A stretch of DNA of 18,792 nucleotides from COE1 sp963596435 (GTDB taxonomy: Bacteria > Bacillota > Clostridia > Lachnospirales > Lachnospiraceae): assembly GCA_963596435.1 (NCBI GenBank), contig CAVBMG010000070.1, positions 1-18,792 on the forward strand, in the 5' to 3' direction. Below the pieces are notes generated by a model. It did no database searches. It was not told the DNA's origin and saw nothing but the letters and a program-made list of their open reading frames with translations. Within the stretch, counting starts at the first letter, position 1; every line of letters begins with the position of its first letter. Of the stretch, positions 7,234 to 15,862 are shown in pieces. The position numbers and the translations under genes were made by a program.

Positions 7234-8193
7234 GTGATAGAAGTAGAGAATCTGACAAAAAAGTATGGCAGTCATGTGGCAGTCGATAATTTGTCCTTTC
7301 GTGTAGAGAGGGGTATGATCTACGGCTTCCTGGGACCGAATGGAGCCGGTAAAAGTACGACCATGAATATGATGACCGGATATATTGCGGCCACCAGCGG
7401 AACAGTGAAAATCAATGGATACGATATTCTGAAGAATCCAGAGCAGGCTAAGAAAAGCATAGGATATTTGCCGGAGCTTCCACCTGTTTATCCAGATATG
7501 ACCGTATATGAGTATCTGAAGTTTGTAGCTGAATTAAAGAAAGTAAAGAAAAATGAGAGACAGGCACAGATAGAGGACGTTATGAAACAGACACAGATTG
7601 AGGATGTGAAAGGACGTCTGATCAAGAATCTGTCCAAAGGATATAAACAGAGAGTAGGTCTGGCACAGGCGATTATCGGTTATCCAGAGGTGATTATTCT
7701 GGATGAACCTACAGTTGGTCTGGATCCGAAGCAAATCATAGAAATTCGTGAGCTGATTCGAGAACTGGCGAAGAAACATACCATTATTCTAAGTTCCCAT
7801 ATCCTGTCAGAGGTAAGTGCAGTCTGCGATCATATCATGATTATCTCTAAAGGTAAGCTTGTGGCAAGTGATACGCCGGAAGGACTGATGACTCTGTTAA
7901 AAGGCGGCAGACAAATGAAATTATCAGTGCTTGGTGAACAGAGTAAAGTCGAGGAAATGTTACAGAGCATGGAATCAGTCAAAGATTTCTCCATGCAGCC
8001 TCCAAGAGCAGAGGGAATGGTCAGTGTCAATATCAGGACAGAAGATACAGAAGACATCAGAGTAGAGCTGTTCCACAGACTGGCTGCGGCAGATATGCCT
8101 ATTATGGAATTGAGTCTGTCAGAAAAGTCATTAGAGGATGTATTCTTAGAGTTGACAGGCGAGGAGGACAAAGAGAATGAAGGCAATATTTAA
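7234..8193 (+). CDS. ABC transporter ATP-binding protein, GldA/NatA type
   Basis: A 319-residue ATPase of the ABC-2 exporter class. Walker A GPNGAGKST is at 34-42, signature LSKGYKQR near 139 (a variant of LSGGQ), Walker B VIILDEPTVGLDP follows, and the H-loop is in SSHIL. The C-terminal 100 residues form the regulatory tail usual in this class. I chose GTG 7234 because AGGAGG (7219-7224) lies 9 bases upstream; the in-frame ATG at 7210 precedes that site. The stop overlaps the next gene by 17 bases, so the two are coupled. By analogy with the gliding-motility ABC system (GldA-GldF-GldG), it should energise the fused permease downstream; the exported substrate is unknown. Confidence 0.88.
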   Translation: MIEVENLTKKYGSHVAVDNLSFRVERGMIYGFLGPNGAGKSTTMNMMTGYIAATSGTVKINGYDILKNPEQAKKSIGYLPELPPVYPDMTVYEYLKFVAELKKVKKNERQAQIEDVMKQTQIEDVKGRLIKNLSKGYKQRVGLAQAIIGYPEVIILDEPTVGLDPKQIIEIRELIRELAKKHTIILSSHILSEVSAVCDHIMIISKGKLVASDTPEGLMTLLKGGRQMKLSVLGEQSKVEEMLQSMESVKDFSMQPPRAEGMVSVNIRTEDTEDIRVELFHRLAAADMPIMELSLSEKSLEDVFLELTGEEDKENEGNI

Positions 8194-10291
8194 AAGAGAG
8201 TTTTTGGCCTATATCCATTCGGTAGTAGGACTTTTATTCATGGCAGTCACAGTATTTTTCTTTGGATTATATGGGGCTGTATATAATCTGGCATCAGGAT
8301 ATCCTTATGTATCTTATACATTAAGTGCCATTTTATTTCTGTTTCTGTTGACGATTCCCATCTTGTCTATGAGGATTCTTGCAGATGAAAAGAAGCAGAA
8401 GACAGATCAGCTGATTCTGACTGCTCCGGTTTCTGTTGGTAAGATCGTATTGGGCAAATATTTTGCAATGGCAGCTATTTTCCTGATTCCTGTAGCTGGA
8501 ATGTGCATATTCCCACTCTTTTTATCAAGATTTGGAACAGTGCCTATGGCAGAATCTTATGCGGCAATATTGGCTTTTGCATTATATGGACTGACCTGTA
8601 TGGCAGTAGGCATTCTGATATCCAGTTTTACAGAAAGTCAGGTCATTGCAGCAGTATTGTCTTTTGCAATTCTGTTCATTACGTATATGATGCAGGGAAT
8701 TGAGAGCCTGATTTCCCAGACTGGAAATGTTGTAACGAAATTTTTAAGTATTTTTGATTTTCAGACAAGATTCAGCAATATGGTAAATGGCGTATTTGAC
8801 ATTACAAGTGTTATTTATTTCATAAGCGTCATTGCATTGCTGCTTTTCCTCACAACACAGTCTATCCAGAAGAGAAGATACAGTGTATCTGTACATAATA
8901 TATCCATGGGTGCTTATAGTTCGATAACGGTTGTTATTGGAATCGCACTTACAGTTGTTGTGAATCTGATTGTTTCACAGTTACCTACGAAATATACAAG
9001 CTTTGATATTACAGCGAATCAGTTATATACCATCACAGATCAGACCAAGGAAATGCTTGGTAATCTGACAGAGGATGTAACAGTATATGTACTCAGCTCT
9101 GAGGACAATGCGGATACTACAGTTGCGCAGACTTTGAAGGGATATGAAGAGGAATCCTCACATGTTAAGGTGGAATATATTGATCCTTTGGTAAATCCAC
9201 AGTTTGCAAGCAGCTATTCTACTACCAATCTGTCACAGAACAGCCTGATCGTAGAGACATCCAAGCGTTATAAAGTGATTTCCTATAGTGATATGTATGA
9301 AACGGAAATAGACTATTCAACGTACTCACAGAATGTAACAGGGTATGATGGCGAAGGTCAGCTGACCAGTGCGATTGCATATTGTACGAGCGATGATATG
9401 CCAAAAGTATACATGATTACAGGACATAATGAGTATACATTAGACAGTGGCTTTACGACAGCACTGGAGAAGGAAAACATTGATTACGAAACAATCAGCC
9501 TGATGGAATATGATGCAATCCCGGAGGATGCAGAGTGTATCATCATTCATGCTCCAGAGAAGGATTTCTCAGAGGATGATGCCAACAAGGTAATCGAATA
9601 TCTGAACAATGGTGGTAAGGCGTTGATTACAACAGAGTATGTAGATACACAGATGCCTAATTTTGAGAAGATACTTTCAGAGTTTGGACTGACAATCCAG
9701 AGTGGTTACGCAGTAGATACCAATGCAGGTAATTATTATCAGACACCTATTTATCTGCTTCCCAATGTGGAATATAGTGATGAGACTACAGGGCTGACAG
9801 GAAGTCATACTTATGTTATGGCACCATATGCAGAAGGAATCGCCGTTCCTGATGTGGATGTTGAAAATATTACATATACCAAGCTTCTGACAACATCTGA
9901 AAGCTCTCTGGTAAAGACAGATGTCAAGAATGCAACTTCTTTTGAAAAAGAAGAAGGGGATATTGAAGGACCGCTGTGTATTGGCGTAAAAGCAGAGAAG
10001 ACTCTGGATAGTGGTTCAGCGGTATTGTATGTCTTTTCCAGTGCACAGTTCTTCACAGACAATGTAGATAATGCAGTATCCGGCAATAATAAGACACTGT
10101 TTACGAATATAATGAGTACGATCGCTTCTCATGATGTAAGTGTGTCTGTACCGGTTAAGAGTTACAGTTACGATAATCTGACTGCATCAACAAAGGACGT
10201 TGTATTATTTGAAACCGTAGTTGTAATCCTGATTCCATTAGCCCTGATCATAATCGGATTCGTAATCTGGTTCAAACGAAGAAAGAAATAA
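8177..10291 (+). CDS. Fused ABC-2 permease and GldG-like extracellular domain protein
   Basis: A 704-residue membrane protein. Residues 1 to about 240 form an ABC-2 permease with roughly six hydrophobic segments and the 'SMRILADEKKQKTDQLILTAP' coupling-helix region typical of GldF-like permeases. After a seventh helix (about 248-270), the protein continues as a large extracytoplasmic GldG-like (ABC transporter auxiliary) domain beginning 'FDITANQLYTITDQT'. It ends in a membrane helix near 677-700 and a basic FKRRKK tail. In Bacteroidetes, GldF and GldG are separate; here they are joined. ATG 8177 lies inside the ATPase gene, with GGCGAGGAGG just before it. The DUF4340 gene follows after 15 bases. 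Role inferred: envelope-associated export or remodelling. Confidence 0.85.
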   Translation: MKAIFKREFLAYIHSVVGLLFMAVTVFFFGLYGAVYNLASGYPYVSYTLSAILFLFLLTIPILSMRILADEKKQKTDQLILTAPVSVGKIVLGKYFAMAAIFLIPVAGMCIFPLFLSRFGTVPMAESYAAILAFALYGLTCMAVGILISSFTESQVIAAVLSFAILFITYMMQGIESLISQTGNVVTKFLSIFDFQTRFSNMVNGVFDITSVIYFISVIALLLFLTTQSIQKRRYSVSVHNISMGAYSSITVVIGIALTVVVNLIVSQLPTKYTSFDITANQLYTITDQTKEMLGNLTEDVTVYVLSSEDNADTTVAQTLKGYEEESSHVKVEYIDPLVNPQFASSYSTTNLSQNSLIVETSKRYKVISYSDMYETEIDYSTYSQNVTGYDGEGQLTSAIAYCTSDDMPKVYMITGHNEYTLDSGFTTALEKENIDYETISLMEYDAIPEDAECIIIHAPEKDFSEDDANKVIEYLNNGGKALITTEYVDTQMPNFEKILSEFGLTIQSGYAVDTNAGNYYQTPIYLLPNVEYSDETTGLTGSHTYVMAPYAEGIAVPDVDVENITYTKLLTTSESSLVKTDVKNATSFEKEEGDIEGPLCIGVKAEKTLDSGSAVLYVFSSAQFFTDNVDNAVSGNNKTLFTNIMSTIASHDVSVSVPVKSYSYDNLTASTKDVVLFETVVVILIPLALIIIGFVIWFKRRKK

Positions 10292-10306
10292 GGAGGTAAC
10301 CTGCAT

Positions 10307-10936
10307 ATGGAGAAGCAGAAGAAACAGCTGCTTGGATTGCTGGTGATTCTGATTGTGGCAGTCATTGCTTTTATAGTAGTGAAGAATCTGCCCCAGGAAG
10401 AGGAAACAGATACAACAGCAAGCTATGAGGTAACTAATCTGAATGCAGATGATGTGACGAAACTGGTGTATACCAATGAAAATGGTACACTGACTTTGAA
10501 TAAAGACGGAGATAACTGGATCTGCGATGAAGACCGCAGTGTGGACATTGATGAAGATAAAGTAAGCACTATGGTTGGCAAGGTGGCTTCTCTTACATCA
10601 GAGAATAAGATTGAGAATGTGGAAGATATTGCCCAGTATGGTCTGGATACACCGTCTCTTACCATTCTGGTATCGGATGGTACAACATCATATACATTAT
10701 TGATAGGTGACTATAATGAGACAACATATACGTATTATATGTGTCTTGAGAGTGATAAGAGTACAGTATATACGACCAATTCTGTAACAATAACAAGCTT
10801 TAAGAGCAATACACTGGAAGATATTACAGCAGAGGAAGAGACGGAGACCGAAACTGAAGCTGAAACCGAGACAGAGAGTGAAGCAGAAGAGACAACAACA
10901 GAGACAGAGACTGCTTCGGAGTCAGTAAGTGAATAG
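10307..10936 (+). CDS. DUF4340 membrane-anchored protein with acidic tail
   Basis: A 209-residue protein with one N-terminal helix (about residues 8-26) and an extracytoplasmic DUF4340-like region. Family traits seen: 'VTKLVYTNENGTLTLNKDGDNW', a central 'YGLDTPSLTILVSDG', and 'LLIGDYNETTYTYYM'. The last 40 residues are a Glu/Thr-rich low-complexity tail. AGGAGG (10291-10296) overlaps the stop of the previous gene and lies 10 bases before the ATG. DUF4340 genes often sit next to GldFG-type transporters, so it is probably an accessory component of the same complex. DUF4340 proteins are commonly longer; this is a short version. Confidence 0.82.
   Translation: MEKQKKQLLGLLVILIVAVIAFIVVKNLPQEEETDTTASYEVTNLNADDVTKLVYTNENGTLTLNKDGDNWICDEDRSVDIDEDKVSTMVGKVASLTSENKIENVEDIAQYGLDTPSLTILVSDGTTSYTLLIGDYNETTYTYYMCLESDKSTVYTTNSVTITSFKSNTLEDITAEEETETETEAETETESEAEETTTETETASESVSE
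10838..10933 (+). repeat. Low-complexity Glu/Thr-coding repeat
   Basis: Imperfect tandem GAGACNGAA-type units encode ETETEAETETESEAEE and similar at the C-terminus of the DUF4340 protein. Such tracts are prone to length change between strains. Confidence 0.6.
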
Positions 10937-10951
10937 TTTTAGAGAAAACTA
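10934..10951 (+). terminator. Weak hairpin after the Gld-like operon
   Basis: TAGTTTT-AGAG-AAAACTA forms a 7-bp A/T-rich stem starting at the stop codon, followed by CTGGTCTTTT. It lacks a strong U tract, so partial read-through into the L,D-transpeptidase gene is likely. Confidence 0.35.
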
Positions 10952-11030
10952 CTGGTCTTTTCCTGTGAAATGGTGTATGATGAAATCCTATTGAAGAAAA
11001 AAGGGGCATATTCTGAATACGGAGGTTATC

Positions 11031-11930
11031 ATGAATCATTTTACGAAAATTGCAAAAATTGTTCTGATGGGTGCGTTGGCACTGGGGATTACATTTGGCT
11101 CACAATCAGCCTGGACAGTGCAGGCGGCAGAAGCTTCAACACAGCAGACAGTACAGACGCCAACTTATCAGATCTATGTAAATCGTATCGCTAATTGCGT
11201 TACAGTATATACAAAGGATGCGAGTGGAGAATATACAGTACCGGTGAGATCTTTTGCATGTTCCACTGGTAGAGAAGGGATGGAGACTCCACTTGGAAGC
11301 TTCAAAACTTCTGATTATTATACATGGAGACTTATGGTAGATGGAAGCTATGGACAATATGCAATCCGTTTTAACAGAGGTATTCTGTTCCATTCTGTTC
11401 CATATTATACCAGTTCAGCAGATGATCTGGAGAAGGATCAGTTCAATCTTTTAGGTTCACAGGCGTCTCTTGGATGTGTCAGAATGGCTGCCAGTGATGT
11501 GAAGTGGCTTTATGATAACTGTGAAAAAGGCACCAGCGTTATCGTATATGATGATGAACAGAATCCGGGACCTTTGGGAAAGCCGGTACAGATGCAGATT
11601 GATATCGCGCATCCATTCGCAGGATGGGACCCCACAGATCCGGCAGAAGAGAATCCGTGGAATACAATCAGACCTTCTCTGTATCTGACACAGGATATGG
11701 GAGATGGCGTATTGTATGTGCCCGTAGGTGCGACTGTTGATCAGTTGAAGCAGTATGTAGGCTTAAAGAATGTGCAGGGACAGGCGTATGCACCACAGGA
11801 TTATCTGTTGTACATAAATGGCAATTATGATCTGAACACAATAGGAGCTTACAGAGTGTGGATCAGTGGGCAGGATGTAGCCGGCACTATGGTACAGCAG
11901 GAAATGATACTTGCTGTTGTGAATATGTAA
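11031..11930 (+). CDS. Exported L,D-transpeptidase (YkuD domain)
   Basis: A peptidoglycan cross-linking or modifying enzyme of the YkuD family, 299 residues. Residues 1-33 form a signal peptide ending in VQAAEA. The YkuD domain spans about 46-173: 'YQIYVNRIANCVTVY', 'ACSTGREGMETPLGSF', His121 in LFHSVPY, and the catalytic motif SLGCVRM with Cys149 and Arg151. All key residues are present. The C-terminal 85 residues, starting 'LYLTQDMGDGVLYVPVG', look like an Ig-like beta domain probably used for wall attachment or substrate positioning. GGAGG at 11021-11025 lies 5 bases before the ATG. It follows the Gld-like operon by about 95 bases and could be partly co-transcribed. It is closed by a strong terminator. 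Confidence 0.88.
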   Translation: MNHFTKIAKIVLMGALALGITFGSQSAWTVQAAEASTQQTVQTPTYQIYVNRIANCVTVYTKDASGEYTVPVRSFACSTGREGMETPLGSFKTSDYYTWRLMVDGSYGQYAIRFNRGILFHSVPYYTSSADDLEKDQFNLLGSQASLGCVRMAASDVKWLYDNCEKGTSVIVYDDEQNPGPLGKPVQMQIDIAHPFAGWDPTDPAEENPWNTIRPSLYLTQDMGDGVLYVPVGATVDQLKQYVGLKNVQGQAYAPQDYLLYINGNYDLNTIGAYRVWISGQDVAGTMVQQEMILAVVNM

Positions 11931-11951
11931 GTAGATAAATGACTTAGATAG

Positions 11952-11994
11952 AGGCAGATATGATGAGAGTTTTCCTATCATATCTGCCTTTTTT
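11952..11994 (+). terminator. Rho-independent terminator between convergent genes
   Basis: A 12-bp perfect stem GGCAGATATGAT / ATCATATCTGCC (11953-11964 with 11977-11988) is followed by six T residues. It ends the L,D-transpeptidase transcript. The convergent lipoprotein gene stops five bases beyond, so the hairpin may also slow transcription from that side, though the U tract is only on the plus strand. Confidence 0.85.
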
Positions 11995-11998
11995 GTGA

Positions 11999-13051
11999 CT
12001 ATTTGCCTGCTATGGCTTTTTCGGCATAAGAAGTATCGACCAGCTCGTTATAGGGAACAAAGGAATCCAGTTCACCGGCTTCCATCAGTATGTTTTCCAG
12101 TAATTCAAAGCTGCTTTGTTCAAAGATCAGGTCTGTCTTCCAGGTGTCCTGACACTGATAGCGGGTGACAATTGTAGTAATGGTATCCAGATCTGTTTCT
12201 TTGAATTGTGGCTGGATGATAGAGGCTATCTCCTGTGCAGAATGAGTGGCAGTGTAATCCATACCTTTCTGCAAAGCATTCGTAAAATGCTGTAATGTAT
12301 CAGCATGGTCAGCATAATAGCTTTTTCTTGCACAGAAGGCGGTATAAGGAACATAGCCTGAGTCTGTTCCAAGAGAAGCAACGATATAACCGGTCTGTTG
12401 TGCTTCCAGGGAAGTTGCATGAGGTTCAAATTCTACCGTGAAATCAGCATAGCCAGCTTCCCCTTCCTTAGCACCTGCAAAAGCTGCCGCAGTTGAACCA
12501 AAGTCAATACTCGTATCAATGGTAAGGTCGGTTTCGGGATTGATGTTGTTTTTCTTCAGAATATATTCAAATACCATCTGTGGCATACCGCCCTTGCGAC
12601 CACCAAGTACATAGTGACCTTTTAACATATCCCAGGAAAAGTCGTCGATAGGTTCTCTGCTGATCAGGAAATTACCAGCTCTTTGTGTAAGCTGGGCAAA
12701 GTTAATGGCATAGTCTTTGGCGCCCTGTAAATAGGTATAAATAGAAGCTTCTGAACCCATGAAACCAATATCGGCTTCTCCTGTAAGAAGTGCAGTCATG
12801 GTTTTATCAGCGCCATAACCGGTCACAAGGTCGAGATCAATTCCCTCATCTTCAAAGTAACCTTCTTCTATCGCAACGTACATAGGGGCATAAAATAGGG
12901 AATGTGCCACTTCATTTAATGTTACCTTTTCCATAACACCTGTTTTTGAATTGGTATTCTCATCATTGGAACTACATCCTGCACCTGCAATGCACAGGGT
13001 CAGAAGCAGAAGTGAAAGAACTAACTGGCATAGTTTACGAGAGTATTTCAT
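11999..13051 (-). CDS. NMT1/THI5-like ABC substrate-binding lipoprotein
   Basis: A 350-residue solute-binding protein of the NMT1/THI5 (SsuA/ThiY-like) fold. It has a lipoprotein signal peptide with candidate lipidated Cys26 in IAGAGCSS. The N-terminal family signature is 'HSLFYAPMYVAIEEGYFEDE', followed by 'GADKTMTALLTGEADIGFMG'. The start at ATG 13051 is preceded by GGTGG at 5 bases; upstream in-frame ATGs have no ribosome binding site. The usual substrates of this fold are pyrimidines/thiamine precursors, sulfonates, nitrate or riboflavin; nothing here identifies which. No permease or ATPase gene adjoins it, so it is a solitary binding protein that must use a transporter encoded elsewhere, or have another function. 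It is divergent from pcrA. Confidence 0.82.
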   Translation of the reverse strand: MKYSRKLCQLVLSLLLLTLCIAGAGCSSNDENTNSKTGVMEKVTLNEVAHSLFYAPMYVAIEEGYFEDEGIDLDLVTGYGADKTMTALLTGEADIGFMGSEASIYTYLQGAKDYAINFAQLTQRAGNFLISREPIDDFSWDMLKGHYVLGGRKGGMPQMVFEYILKKNNINPETDLTIDTSIDFGSTAAAFAGAKEGEAGYADFTVEFEPHATSLEAQQTGYIVASLGTDSGYVPYTAFCARKSYYADHADTLQHFTNALQKGMDYTATHSAQEIASIIQPQFKETDLDTITTIVTRYQCQDTWKTDLIFEQSSFELLENILMEAGELDSFVPYNELVDTSYAEKAIAGK

Positions 13052-13156
13052 AGAAACCACCATAGAAAGAGATTTTAGGTTAATGTATGCCGAGAGAAAA
13101 TAAGATGTGCATACCAAACAAATAAATTTGCTTCAAATATATTTCTATTTAGGTGT

Positions 13157-13184
13157 TTGCAATCGAATGTATTTTTGGTATACT
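13157..13184 (+). promoter_or_regulatory. Promoter of pcrA
   Basis: TTGCAA (13157-13162), a 16-base spacer and TATACT (13179-13184), the latter preceded by TGG as an extended -10. The predicted start is near 13191, about 48 bases before the ATG. A small GATGC...GCATC hairpin (13192-13207) lies at the very start of the leader. Confidence 0.65.
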
Positions 13185-13238
13185 GGGTTAAGATGCCTGT
13201 AAGCATCAGTCTATTATGCAAAATAAAGGGAGAATGTC

Positions 13239-15749
13239 ATGAGTATCTATGATTCACTGAATGAACAACAGAAGAAAGGCGTATTCACTACTCAGGGTCC
13301 AGTTCTGATTCTGGCTGGTGCCGGATCAGGTAAGACAAGCGTACTGACAAGAAGAATTGCTTATCTGATAGAGAATACAGGTGTTAATCCATGGAATATC
13401 ATGGCAATTACCTTTACCAATAAAGCAGCAGGAGAGATGCGTCAGCGTGTAGATGATATTGTAGGATATGGTTCAGAGAGTATCTGGGTAGCAACATTCC
13501 ATTCTACCTGTGTCAGAATACTTCGAAGACATATTGACAGACTTGGATATGATACCAGCTTTACAATCTATGACACGGATGACCAGAAGAGTGTCATGAA
13601 GGAAGTGTGTAAGAAGCTGGACATTGATACCAAGCAGCTGAAGGAAAAGACAATTCTGGGGGCAATATCTTCTGCAAAAGATAATCTGATCTCACCGCTC
13701 GATTATGAAATGTCGGCAATGGGAGATTTTAACAAGCGTAAAATTGCAAATGCATATAAAGAATATCAGATGTTATTAAAAAAGAATAATGCACTGGATT
13801 TTGATGATATCATTGTGAAAACAGTAGAGTTGTTCAAAGCATACCCGGAAGTATTGGAGAATTATCAGAACCGTTTCCTGTATATTATGGTGGACGAGTA
13901 TCAGGATACGAATACAGCCCAGTTTGAGCTGATACGTCTTCTTGCACAGAGAAACCGTAATCTGTGTGTCGTAGGTGATGATGACCAGTCCATCTACAAA
14001 TTCAGAGGAGCGAATATCCGCAATATTCTTGATTTTGAAAAAGTATACCCGGATGCTGAGGTCATCAAACTGGAGCAGAATTATCGTTCTACCCAGAATA
14101 TTCTGGATGCTGCCAACAATGTGATCCATAATAATATTGGAAGAAAAGACAAGGCATTGTGGACAGACAGAGGAAGTGGAAACAGAATCCATTTCAGACC
14201 TTTTGATAATGCATATGATGAAGCTGAATACATAGCAAGTGATATTAAATCAAAAAAATATCAGGGAACCAGTGATTACGGTCAGTGTGCAGTGCTGTAT
14301 CGAACCAATGCCCAGTCACGACTTCTGGAAGAAAGTTTCATCAGCGAAGGAATCCCATATGATGTAGTAGGAGGAGTGAACTTCTATGCCAGAAAGGAAA
14401 TCAAGGATCTGTTAGCCTATCTGAAAACGATTGACAATGGCAAGGATGATCTGGCTGTAAAGAGAATCATCAATGTGCCACGAAGAGGAATCGGAGCAGC
14501 AAGTGTGAATAAGGTACAGGATTTTGCAGACCATATGGGTATCAGCTTCTTTGAAGCCATGCAGAGAATAGATGAGATCACATCTATAGGAAAGGCAGGC
14601 GAGAAGCTTCGCAACTTTGCTCTTATGATCATGATGTTCCGTACAAAGATGCAGCATGGTACTCTGGAAGATTTAATAACAGATGTGATTGAAACGACGC
14701 AGTATACAAAAGAGCTGGAAGAATCAGATGATGATGACGCAGAAGACCGTCTGCAGAATATTGATGAATTGATCTCCAAGGTGGTCAGCTTTGAACAGGA
14801 GCGCGAGGAACTGGGAGAGGAAGCATCCCTGTCAGCCTTTCTGGAAGAAGTGGCGCTGGTAGCTGATATTGATGGTGTGGATAAAGACGATAATAAAGTA
14901 TTGTTGATGACTTTGCATAGTGCCAAGGGCTTGGAATTTTCCCAGGTATATCTTGCCGGTATGGAAGATGGAGTATTCCCAAGTTATATGACGATCACAT
15001 CAGACGACTCAGCAGAAATGGAAGAGGAACGCCGACTGGCTTATGTAGGTATTACCAGAGCCAAGGATGATCTTACGATTACTTATGCAAAACAGCGAAT
15101 GCTGCGTGGCGAGACACAGTACAATCCGATCAGCCGTTTCGTAAAAGAGATTCCAGAGAATCTGATGGATAATAAATTACCAGTGCCTAAGAAGTGGGGC
15201 TATGATGATTATGAGGAGGATTCCAGAGAACGCAGTCATTTTAAGACGAAGCCATTTGCCGGAAGTGGATTCAATACCGTATATCAGAAACCGGTTCTGT
15301 CAGATGATGTATTTGACAAGCCAAGGAATAACTGGGAAGCGGCAGAACAGGTAGTGAAGAAAAATAATTGGGGAACGCAGACAGTGAAACCAACTGTCAG
15401 AACAACAACAGCAGCTTCTAACAGAACACCTGTTATGAAACAGCAACAGCCTAAGGATATCTCATCCATATTAGCATCCAGACCTAAGGCAGTGATTAAG
15501 AAAAAGGAAACACCTGCGGCTAATAAACCCTATATAGCAAAATCTCTGGATGGACTTACCAAGGGCATGCCGACAACACAGGGAGGACTTTCCTATGGAG
15601 TTGGAGACAGAGTACGCCATATAAAATATGGTGATGGAACAGTACAGAAAGTGGAAAAGGATGTCAGAGATTATAAAATAACAGTTGCTTTTGATGGAGC
15701 GGGACAAAAGATCATGTACGCTGCTTTTGCAAAATTACAAAAAATATAA
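13239..15749 (+). CDS. pcrA: ATP-dependent 3'-5' DNA helicase PcrA (UvrD/Rep family)
   Basis: Essential Firmicutes helicase for repair, replication-fork rescue and transcription-conflict resolution; 836 residues, somewhat longer than the usual ~740. Motifs in order: Walker A AGAGSGKT at 26-33, 'ITFTNKAAGEMRQR' (Ia), VDEYQDT at 218-224 (Walker B/motif II), DDDQSIYKFRGA at 247-258 (motif III), QNYRST at 280-285 (motif IV), 'LMTLHSAKGLEF' near 557 (motif V) and 'RRLAYVGITRAK' near 598 (motif VI). A polar, Gln/Thr/Lys-rich linker of about 120 residues follows. The end, from 'GVGDRVRHIKYGDGTVQKVE', is the Tudor-like domain that in PcrA binds RNA polymerase. GGGAGAA lies just before the ATG, and an extended -10 promoter precedes it. 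Confidence 0.96.
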   Translation: MSIYDSLNEQQKKGVFTTQGPVLILAGAGSGKTSVLTRRIAYLIENTGVNPWNIMAITFTNKAAGEMRQRVDDIVGYGSESIWVATFHSTCVRILRRHIDRLGYDTSFTIYDTDDQKSVMKEVCKKLDIDTKQLKEKTILGAISSAKDNLISPLDYEMSAMGDFNKRKIANAYKEYQMLLKKNNALDFDDIIVKTVELFKAYPEVLENYQNRFLYIMVDEYQDTNTAQFELIRLLAQRNRNLCVVGDDDQSIYKFRGANIRNILDFEKVYPDAEVIKLEQNYRSTQNILDAANNVIHNNIGRKDKALWTDRGSGNRIHFRPFDNAYDEAEYIASDIKSKKYQGTSDYGQCAVLYRTNAQSRLLEESFISEGIPYDVVGGVNFYARKEIKDLLAYLKTIDNGKDDLAVKRIINVPRRGIGAASVNKVQDFADHMGISFFEAMQRIDEITSIGKAGEKLRNFALMIMMFRTKMQHGTLEDLITDVIETTQYTKELEESDDDDAEDRLQNIDELISKVVSFEQEREELGEEASLSAFLEEVALVADIDGVDKDDNKVLLMTLHSAKGLEFSQVYLAGMEDGVFPSYMTITSDDSAEMEEERRLAYVGITRAKDDLTITYAKQRMLRGETQYNPISRFVKEIPENLMDNKLPVPKKWGYDDYEEDSRERSHFKTKPFAGSGFNTVYQKPVLSDDVFDKPRNNWEAAEQVVKKNNWGTQTVKPTVRTTTAASNRTPVMKQQQPKDISSILASRPKAVIKKKETPAANKPYIAKSLDGLTKGMPTTQGGLSYGVGDRVRHIKYGDGTVQKVEKDVRDYKITVAFDGAGQKIMYAAFAKLQKI

Positions 15750-15750
15750 C

Positions 15751-15770
15751 TTTCTGTTAATTTACAGAAA
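15751..15770. terminator. Short hairpin after pcrA
   Basis: TTTCTGT-N6-ACAGAAA forms a 7-bp stem right after the pcrA stop. No T run follows on the plus strand, so termination would be inefficient. Confidence 0.3.
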
Positions 15771-15794
15771 AGAGTAGTAAACCAGGCAAAAAAG

Positions 15795-15803
15795 TGTTAT
15801 CAT
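15795..15803 (+). promoter_or_regulatory. Possible extended -10 promoter
   Basis: TGT-TATCAT is an extended -10 sequence with no good -35 box. A perfect 10-bp palindrome TTGATATCAA (15805-15814) sits where transcription would start and might be an operator. Confidence 0.35.
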
Positions 15804-15862
15804 ATTGATATCAACTGACGATAATGTTAATGTATGAAATGATAAAGAAAGAAGGGGTAAAC

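Noticed and set aside
10970..11194. Short plus-strand frame overlapping the L,D-transpeptidase start
   Set aside because: It has no ribosome site and overlaps the signal-peptide region of a well supported gene.
13052..13238. Thiamine (THI-box) or other riboswitch upstream of the NMT1-like gene
   Set aside because: No CUGAGA-type core or conserved multi-helix pattern was seen on the minus strand; only A/T-rich sequence with a weak promoter candidate.
14417..14926. 169-residue minus-strand frame inside pcrA
   Set aside because: Antisense to conserved helicase motifs; serine-rich composition is typical of a shadow frame.
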